Origin: Actinocrinis sp046724665 | GTDB taxonomy: Bacteria; Actinomycetota; Actinomycetes; Streptomycetales; Catenulisporaceae | Reading direction: 5' to 3' | DNA: 11,692 nucleotides | Assembly: GCA_046724665.1 (NCBI GenBank) | Contig: JBKOWZ010000013.1 | Span: 1-11,692 of the forward strand | Shown here: piece after piece, positions 7,709 through 11,692 of the stretch | Layout of the letters: each line of letters opens with the position of its first letter | Numbering within the stretch: position 1 is the stretch's first letter | Notes under the pieces: model-generated | The model's database searches: none | What the model was told of the DNA's origin: nothing | What the model saw: the letters and a program-made list of their open reading frames with translations, nothing else | Translations under genes and position numbers: made by a program

Positions 7709-7747
7709 AAAACTCGGGGCTGTGCTTAACGGGCGGCCCCGAGTTTT
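7709..7747 (+). terminator. Strong terminator after the GH30 gene
   Basis: A perfect 12-base inverted repeat, AAAACTCGGGGC (7709-7720) and GCCCCGAGTTTT (7736-7747), with a 15-base loop starts 17 bases after the GH30 stop. The GC stem is followed by TTTT, and by symmetry the opposite strand also ends in TTTT, so it could terminate transcription from either side. It is the clearest terminator in the window and separates the glycosidase unit from the copper unit. Confidence 0.88.
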
Positions 7748-7769
7748 CGATACGGGCCATCCGGAATAG

Positions 7770-7787
7770 TTCACTCTTTCGAGTGAA
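7770..7787 (+). promoter_or_regulatory. Palindrome upstream of the copper gene group
   Basis: TTCACTC-TTTC-GAGTGAA is a perfect 7+4+7 dyad 148 bases before the first gene of the group, just beyond the GH30 terminator. TTGTCAC occurs twice downstream (7808-7814 and 7841-7847), and the second copy has a weak -10-like TCTTAA at 7863-7868. The dyad may be an operator for the copper genes. The rest of 7748-7932 shows no ORF or riboswitch I recognise. Confidence 0.45.
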
Positions 7788-7935
7788 GATCGCAGGACAC
7801 TGCCTTTTTGTCACACGCCGGGAATTGGAAAGTGGCGGCATTGTCACTGGTCGGCGACGGACTCTTAACCGCACTGACGTGCCGTGACGTTGCACTCTGC
7901 TGCATTCATCGCAGCCGAGCCGTCCGGGAGTCATG

Positions 7936-8547
7936 GTGGCGCACAATTCCCGAAGTCCCGATTCACAGAACGCTTCCACACGGCCGCGCCGACCCGCGGA
8001 CCACCGCGACGAGATCGTCGCCGCGACTCTGGTCGGAACGGTCCTGATTCTGCTCGGCTACGCGTCGGGAATCGGCAGCGGCTCGGGCACCGCCCAGGCG
8101 GCGGGCATACCCGGGCCCGGCAACGTCGCGATAGCCTCGGTATCGCCAGCGGCCACGGGGCCGTCGCCGGTCGTCGTCCGGGCGCCCGGCCCGGGTGATT
8201 ACGGGGACGGCGGCGGGTACGAGGACTACGGCGGGTATGGCGGCGGCCTGGTAGGCGGCGGGTACGTGCCGCCGGTGGGCGGTGCGGGCAGCCCGAGCCC
8301 GGGCGCCACCGCCACACACGGTCCGAGCCCGTCCGCTACGCCGTCGCCGCAGCCTTCGGGTTCTGGTACTCCGGCGCCGACATCGTCGAGCCCTACGCCG
8401 TCCGCGACGAGTTCGGACTCATGCACCCTGCTCGGCTGTGTCACCAATGTGTTGACGGGTACGGTGCTGACGGTCACTGACGATCTGCTGTCGTGCCTGC
8501 TCGGTGCCTGCCCCACCGGCCCGCAGACGCCGAGCCTGCTGCCATGA
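7936..8547 (+). CDS. Membrane-anchored Gly/Pro/Ser-rich protein with paired C-x4-C tail, function unknown
   Basis: I do not recognise this roughly 203-residue protein. GGAG (7927-7930) is 5 bases before the GTG at 7936, the preferred start; an overlapping in-frame ATG at 7933 would be only 2 bases from it. A short charged N-terminus precedes one membrane segment (IVAATLVGTVLILLGYASGIG), so the rest probably faces outside. It then has a Gly/Tyr-rich stretch (about nt 8194-8286), a Pro/Ser/Thr/Gly linker and a hydrophobic tail. The tail has four Cys as CTLLGC and CLLGAC (codons at 8422, 8437, 8494 and 8509), a mirror-like pair that could bind metal or form disulfides. Its TGA overlaps the ATG of the CopC-CopD gene (ATGA at 8544-8547), which implies coupled translation and a shared envelope role. 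A copper role rests on context only. Confidence 0.75.
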   Translation: MAHNSRSPDSQNASTRPRRPADHRDEIVAATLVGTVLILLGYASGIGSGSGTAQAAGIPGPGNVAIASVSPAATGPSPVVVRAPGPGDYGDGGGYEDYGGYGGGLVGGGYVPPVGGAGSPSPGATATHGPSPSATPSPQPSGSGTPAPTSSSPTPSATSSDSCTLLGCVTNVLTGTVLTVTDDLLSCLLGACPTGPQTPSLLP

Positions 8548-9878
8548 CCCGCCGCGCACGCATCGTCGTGATCGTATCCGCCGCGGCGATATGGCTGATC
8601 GGCTGCCTGCTTACGGCACCCGGCGCTCAGGCGCACGCCGAACTGCTCAGCTCGGTGCCCGCCAACGGCGCACGGCTGTCCGCGGTGCCTTCTCAGGTCA
8701 CGATGACGTTCGGCGAGGACATCGCGATCCGCGACTGCGCGGTGCGGGCCGGCGGCCGCGAAGTGCCGATCCACCAGCCGAGCGGGCGGCCGAACGTCCT
8801 GGTCGCGGATCTGTCGGGAGTGCGGGCCGCGAACGGACGGCTCGTGCTGGACTGGCGGTCGGTCTCGGCCGACGACGGGCACCTGGAGACCGGCAGTATC
8901 AGCTTCCTGGTGCCGGCCGCGGCGCCCGCGCCAGCCGCGCCTTCCGCGACTGTAGCCGACGTACCGGGCCCCGACCCGGCCGTGCGCCGCGCCCTGATCA
9001 CCGCGCAGTTCCTCGGGTTCCTGAGCATGGCGCTGTTCATCGGCGGTCTGGCGTTCATCGCGATCGGCTGGCCGCAGGGCGGCGCCGTGCCGCGGATCCG
9101 GCGCGCGCTAAGCCTCGCGTGGCTGGTCGGCCTGGCCGCGACCGTCGCGCAGGCCGGGGCGCAGGCGGCCTATGCCGCGCTTCTCCCGCTGAGCGGCGCG
9201 TTCAACGGCGCCGCCGTGCAGAACCTGCTCGCCACCCGGCTCGGCGCCGCGCTGCTGGCGCGCGCCCTGCTGTGGCTGCTGGCCGGAGTCGTGCTCGTCG
9301 GCCTGCTCCAGCGGCAGGAGCGCGCGACGCGGTCGCCGGGCTGGCGGGTCGGCCTGGTCGCGGTCGCGTTCGGGCTGCTGCGCACCGCGAGCATGCCAGG
9401 GCACGACGACACGGCTCATCCGCTGTCCGGCGCGATCGCCGACACCGTGCACCTGGCCGGGGTGTCGCTGTGGATGGGCGGGCTGCTCACCCTGCTGTTC
9501 GGGGTGCTGCCGCGCCGGCGGCCGCAGGAACTGGCCGTGGCCGTCGCGCGCTACTCGAATCTCGCGCTCGTCAGCATGCTGGCGATCATCGGCGCGGGCA
9601 CGCTGATGGCCTGGCAGCTCGTCGGCTCGGTGCACGCTCTGCTGCACACCTCGTACGGGCACACGCTGCTGCTCAAGCTCGCACTCGTCGCGGCCGTGCT
9701 CGCGCTCGCCCAGCGCGGCAAGGCCTGGGTGCGCCACCGGCTGGACGTGGCCGTGCTGCTCGACGGCGACCGTGCCACGGTCCGCCCCCTCGTCTACTCG
9801 GTCGCGGCGGAGGCGGGGCTGGCCCTCGCCGTCCTGGCCGCGGCGAGTGTCCTGGTCGCGTCCAGCCCCGGCCGCTGA
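8544..9878 (+). CDS. CopC-CopD fusion, copper resistance/import protein
   Basis: A 444-residue two-domain protein. A signal sequence (residues 1-30, cleavage after PGAQA) exposes His31 as the mature N-terminus, opening the CopC motif HAELLSSVPANGARL. The CopC beta-barrel runs to about residue 124. His31, Asp111 and His113 (ADDGHLETG) match the Cu(II) ligands known for CopC. The Met-rich Cu(I) loop of plasmid PcoC-type proteins is absent (one Met in the domain). After an Ala/Pro linker, about eight hydrophobic helices from residue 148 form a CopD domain, with GHDDTAHPLSGAIADTVHLA and SLWMGGLLTLLFG on consecutive segments. Actinobacterial fusions of this kind are thought to bind extracytoplasmic copper and move it across the membrane. 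The ATG at 8544 overlaps the upstream stop; the GTG at 8493 lies inside the previous gene and lacks a signal peptide right at its start. Confidence 0.9.
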   Translation: MTRRARIVVIVSAAAIWLIGCLLTAPGAQAHAELLSSVPANGARLSAVPSQVTMTFGEDIAIRDCAVRAGGREVPIHQPSGRPNVLVADLSGVRAANGRLVLDWRSVSADDGHLETGSISFLVPAAAPAPAAPSATVADVPGPDPAVRRALITAQFLGFLSMALFIGGLAFIAIGWPQGGAVPRIRRALSLAWLVGLAATVAQAGAQAAYAALLPLSGAFNGAAVQNLLATRLGAALLARALLWLLAGVVLVGLLQRQERATRSPGWRVGLVAVAFGLLRTASMPGHDDTAHPLSGAIADTVHLAGVSLWMGGLLTLLFGVLPRRRPQELAVAVARYSNLALVSMLAIIGAGTLMAWQLVGSVHALLHTSYGHTLLLKLALVAAVLALAQRGKAWVRHRLDVAVLLDGDRATVRPLVYSVAAEAGLALAVLAAASVLVASSPGR

Positions 9879-9889
9879 CCAGGAAACCC

Positions 9890-9912
9890 GCAGGGAATCC
9901 CCCTGCTTTCTT
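9890..9912 (+). terminator. Hairpin with T-rich tail between copCD and the cupredoxin gene
   Basis: GCAGGG (9890-9895) pairs with CCCTGC (9901-9906) around a 5-base loop, followed by TTTCTT. It lies 12 bases after the copCD stop and 33 bases before the cupredoxin ATG. A short stem suggests partial termination or an RNA end that sets different levels for the two genes. Confidence 0.5.
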
Positions 9913-9938
9913 CACTCACCCGAAAGGAAGCCATCCGC

Positions 9939-10964
9939 ATGGCCGACTTCGATCCCGGCGATCCCGCACTCGGGACGCCCACACCCGCCGAACCCCGACC
10001 GCAGCCGCGAGCACGTCACCGCGGTACCCGCGCCCTGCTGCTCTTCGGGCTGCTGGCGGCGCTCTGCTCGACGCTGTTCGTCGCCGAGGCGTCCTCCCAC
10101 CCCGAGGCCGCGCCCGCGATCGCGCCGCGCGGCACCACCACGCTGAACATCGCGCAGGCCGCGGCGGTCGCGGCGACCAGCGCCAACACCATCGAGATCA
10201 AGAACTACGCGTTCGCCCCGGCGGCGGCGTCGGTGCCGACCGGGGTCAAGGTCACCTGGGTCAACGAGGACAACGTGCCGCACACGGTGACCAGCACGTC
10301 CGGGCCCGCCTCGTTCGACTCCGGGCAGATCGCCCCGGGCGCGTCGTACTCGGCGATCTTCCAGACGCCCGGAACGTACAAGTACTTCTGCGTCGATCAC
10401 CCGCAGATGGTCGCCTCGATCACGGTGACCGGCGCCACGCCCAGCCCGAAGCCGAGCGTGACCCCCAGCGGCAAGCCGAGCGGCACGCCGACGCCGAAGC
10501 CGAGCGGCGGCAGCCCGAGCGCCCACCCGAGCCCGTCCATGTCCATGCCGATGCCCGGATCGTCGAGCGGCGGCGGCGTGATCGGCGTGCTCGGCGGCGG
10601 CTCCGACAGCGGCTGCGCGAGCCTGAGCCAGGTGCTGCTGCCGCTGCTCCAGCACATCAACGCCACGCACCTCGGCGAGTCCCCAGGCCAGCAGGTGCAG
10701 GACCTGCTCAACCTGAACCAGTACATCCTCACCCACACCACGCTGGTCGAGAACATGCTGATCCCGCTCTGGAACAGCAGCAACCAGATCGCCACCGGGC
10801 TGCTGGTCCCGCTGCTGCAACACATCAACGCCACGCACCTCGGCGAGTCGCCGGGCCAGCAGGTCAATGACCTGACGAACCTGGACCAGTACGTGCTCAC
10901 CCACACCACGCTGATCGAGAACATGATCATCCCGACCGAGAACGTGCTCACCGGCAGCTGCTGA
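9939..10964 (+). CDS. Membrane-anchored cupredoxin with His/Met linker and duplicated C-terminal module
   Basis: A 341-residue protein; AAAGGAAG about 9 bases upstream supports the ATG. A 28-residue Pro/Arg-rich cytoplasmic tail precedes one membrane segment (about 29-52). The exported cupredoxin domain (about 85-166) has a complete type 1 copper set: His115 in NVPHTV, Cys151, His154 and Met157 in YFCVDHPQM, as in plastocyanin/pseudoazurin-like proteins. A Pro/Ser/Lys/Gly linker (about 168-220) carries His196 and Met201, Met203, Met205 (MSMPM), a plausible Cu(I) site. Residues 226-341 hold two copies of a 43-residue helix-like module (234-276, 290-332) that I do not recognise, bracketed by Cys226 and the last residue, Cys341. 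The protein probably stores, buffers or passes copper or electrons at the membrane, perhaps with the upstream CopC-CopD. A 16-base-pair terminator follows. Confidence 0.88.
   Translation: MADFDPGDPALGTPTPAEPRPQPRARHRGTRALLLFGLLAALCSTLFVAEASSHPEAAPAIAPRGTTTLNIAQAAAVAATSANTIEIKNYAFAPAAASVPTGVKVTWVNEDNVPHTVTSTSGPASFDSGQIAPGASYSAIFQTPGTYKYFCVDHPQMVASITVTGATPSPKPSVTPSGKPSGTPTPKPSGGSPSAHPSPSMSMPMPGSSSGGGVIGVLGGGSDSGCASLSQVLLPLLQHINATHLGESPGQQVQDLLNLNQYILTHTTLVENMLIPLWNSSNQIATGLLVPLLQHINATHLGESPGQQVNDLTNLDQYVLTHTTLIENMIIPTENVLTGSC
10638..10766 (+). repeat. First copy of 43-residue module
   Basis: It encodes residues 234-276 of the cupredoxin protein, starting LPLLQHINATHLGESPGQQV. It is identical to the second copy at 36 of 43 residues. 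Conserved potential ligands are three His and one Met per copy (His239, His244, His266, Met273). Confidence 0.9.
10806..10934 (+). repeat. Second copy of 43-residue module
   Basis: It encodes residues 290-332, starting VPLLQHINATHLGESPGQQV, with His295, His300, His322 and Met329 at the same places as in copy one. The seven differences are mostly conservative (L/V, I/V, V/I, L/I, N/D). The DNA is also closely similar, which indicates internal duplication. Confidence 0.9.
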
Positions 10965-10979
10965 CCGTCCGCACCTGCG

Positions 10980-11018
10980 GCGGTGGACCGGCCGAGTGGA
11001 AGTCGGCCGGTCCACCGC
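10980..11018 (+). terminator. Terminator after the cupredoxin gene
   Basis: A perfect 15-base inverted repeat, CGGTGGACCGGCCGA (10981-10995) with 11003-11017, has a 7-base loop GTGGAAG. It is extended by a G-C pair (10980/11018), and starts 15 bases past the stop. It lacks a T-tract, as is usual for GC-rich actinomycete terminators. Confidence 0.82.
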
Positions 11019-11044
11019 TCCCATTCTGCCGTCACGCATCGCAC

Positions 11045-11087
11045 CGAGCCCGAAGAGGTGAAGAGATTGAAGAGATCGAGCCCGAAG
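11045..11087 (+). repeat. Direct repeats in the leader of the YceI-like gene
   Basis: CGAGCCCGAAG occurs at 11045-11055 and 11077-11087. Between them TGAAGAGAT occurs twice in tandem (11059-11067, 11068-11076). The second long repeat contributes the purine-rich ribosome site of the next gene (GAAGGGG). Function is unknown; it could be a regulator site or a small duplication. Confidence 0.6.
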
Positions 11088-11095
11088 GGGACGCG

Positions 11096-11650
11096 ATGAC
11101 CACCGAAACCCTCGTGCTGCCGCCGCGCCCGCCGCGGCCCGCCGTGCTCCCCGACCCCGGCGTCTACCGCGCCGGCGCCGGCCGCTGCGTCTTCGAGCTC
11201 TGCGCGGCCGCCGGCCTGCTGACGACGCTGCGCGGCCGTTTCGCCGTGCTCGACGCGCAGCTCACCGTGGCCGAGGACGACCGAAGCAGCAGCCTGACCG
11301 TCGAGGTCAGCGCGGGCTCGCTGCGCACCACACGGCCGCTGGCCACCCGGCGGCTGACCGGCGCGCGCGGCCTGGCCGTGCGTCGGCACCGCGTCATCCG
11401 TTTCGAATCGACGGGCTTCGAGGCCGACGAACCGGGGCGGCTGGCCATGCCGGGGCTGCTCCACGTGCGCGACGAGGCGGTCCCGGTCACCTTGGAGTCC
11501 CGGGTGGTCGGACGCGGCCGGAACCGGCTGCTGATCCTCGGCGTCGGGCGGATCGCGTACAGCACGCTGCGCGCCACCACCGGGGTCCGGCTGCCGTGGT
11601 CGGTTCCGGCCGGCAGTATCCGCATACTGCTCGCGGCGGACTTCCGATGA
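11096..11650 (+). CDS. YceI-like family protein, probably cytoplasmic
   Basis: A 184-residue protein with the YceI pattern: VYRAGAGRCVFELCAAAGLL at the start, TLRGRFAVLDAQLTV, then VRRHRVIRFESTGF, which corresponds to the family's conserved phenylalanine/proline-to-FeST segment, and a closing strand SIRILLAADFR. Family members form a lipocalin-like barrel that binds isoprenoid or other lipid-like molecules. There is no signal peptide; the first 20 residues are Pro-rich. A GAAGGGG site 5 bases upstream supports the ATG. Its stop overlaps the next start (ATGA at 11647-11650), so it leads an operon extending beyond the window. A strong terminator separates it from the copper genes, so a copper link is not shown. 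Confidence 0.8.
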   Translation: MTTETLVLPPRPPRPAVLPDPGVYRAGAGRCVFELCAAAGLLTTLRGRFAVLDAQLTVAEDDRSSSLTVEVSAGSLRTTRPLATRRLTGARGLAVRRHRVIRFESTGFEADEPGRLAMPGLLHVRDEAVPVTLESRVVGRGRNRLLILGVGRIAYSTLRATTGVRLPWSVPAGSIRILLAADFR

Positions 11651-11692
11651 CCAGGACGCTCACTCCCCGGGTGCCCGCGCCGCCGCGCGACG
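11647..11692 (+). CDS. Start of a downstream gene (3' partial)
   Basis: The ATG overlaps the YceI-like stop as ATGA and the frame stays open for all 15 codons to the window end (MTRTLTPRVPAPPRD). The overlap suggests translational coupling. Too little is present to name a product. Confidence 0.55.
   Translation, partial: MTRTLTPRVPAPPRD

Noticed and set aside
6278..7729. 483-residue plus-strand frame overlapping the GH30 gene
   Set aside because: Arg/Pro/His-rich shadow of the GH30 and CBM32-like coding sequence; no ribosome site or known motif.
7748..7932. Riboswitch or small RNA in the leader before the copper genes
   Set aside because: Apart from one short dyad and a repeated TTGTCAC I see no conserved riboswitch core or larger paired structure.
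8493..8543. GTG at 8493 as the CopC-CopD start
   Set aside because: It would put 17 residues in front of the signal peptide and overlap the upstream gene by 55 bases. The ATG at 8544 gives a normal signal peptide and an ATGA overlap.
8504..10870. 788-residue open frame spanning the copper genes
   Set aside because: It is an Arg/Ala/Gly-rich shadow frame running through both the CopC-CopD and the cupredoxin genes, which have recognisable domains. It has no motif of its own.
10638..10934. Repeat pair considered as a CRISPR or mobile-element remnant
   Set aside because: The copies are in frame, preserve protein sequence with mostly conservative changes and number only two, so this is a duplicated protein module.

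Overview
The window is very GC-rich, with long antisense shadow frames, GTG/ATG starts behind GGAG-type ribosome sites and terminators without strong U-tracts. Together with a deazaflavin (F420)-type oxidoreductase, a glucodextranase-like GH15 enzyme and Pro/Ser/Thr-linked exported proteins, this points to a filamentous actinomycete of the Streptomyces/Catenulispora/Actinospica kind. The genus cannot be fixed from the sequence alone. No RNA genes, insertion sequences, CRISPR arrays or phage genes were seen.

Left part (1-5521). The window opens inside a large secreted GH15 glucoamylase/glucodextranase-type enzyme (1-3249, plus strand, 5' end missing). Convergent to it is a two-gene minus-strand operon: a MarR-family regulator (3878-4360) and, one base after its stop, a deazaflavin-dependent nitroreductase-family protein (3298-3876). 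A repeat-rich, AT-richer operator candidate lies upstream at 4383-4415. Next on the minus strand is a LacI-family repressor (4490-5521) whose hinge helix is atypical.

Centre (5522-7747). The LacI gene is divergent from a secreted GH30 beta-glucanase/glucosylceramidase-family enzyme with a C-terminal discoidin/CBM32-like module (5691-7691). The shared 169-base promoter region carries two copies of a GCGA-N2-TCGC palindrome, and a third perfect copy lies inside lacI, suggesting a locally autoregulated repressor-hydrolase pair. The GH30 gene ends at a very clear bidirectional-looking terminator (7709-7747). With the GH15 enzyme this half looks like an extracellular glucan-degradation locus.

Right part (7748-11692). 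A plus-strand group looks devoted to copper at the cell envelope: a membrane-anchored protein with a paired C-x4-C tail (7936-8547), a CopC-CopD fusion starting inside its stop codon (8544-9878), a weak hairpin, then a membrane-anchored cupredoxin (9939-10964). The cupredoxin carries a His/Met-rich linker and a duplicated 43-residue module I do not recognise. A strong terminator follows (10980-11018). A further unit begins with a cytoplasmic YceI-like protein (11096-11650) whose stop overlaps the start of another gene that runs off the window.

The most novel-looking items are the duplicated module and the Cys-rich tail in the copper group, and the three-site operator arrangement around the hinge-altered LacI protein.
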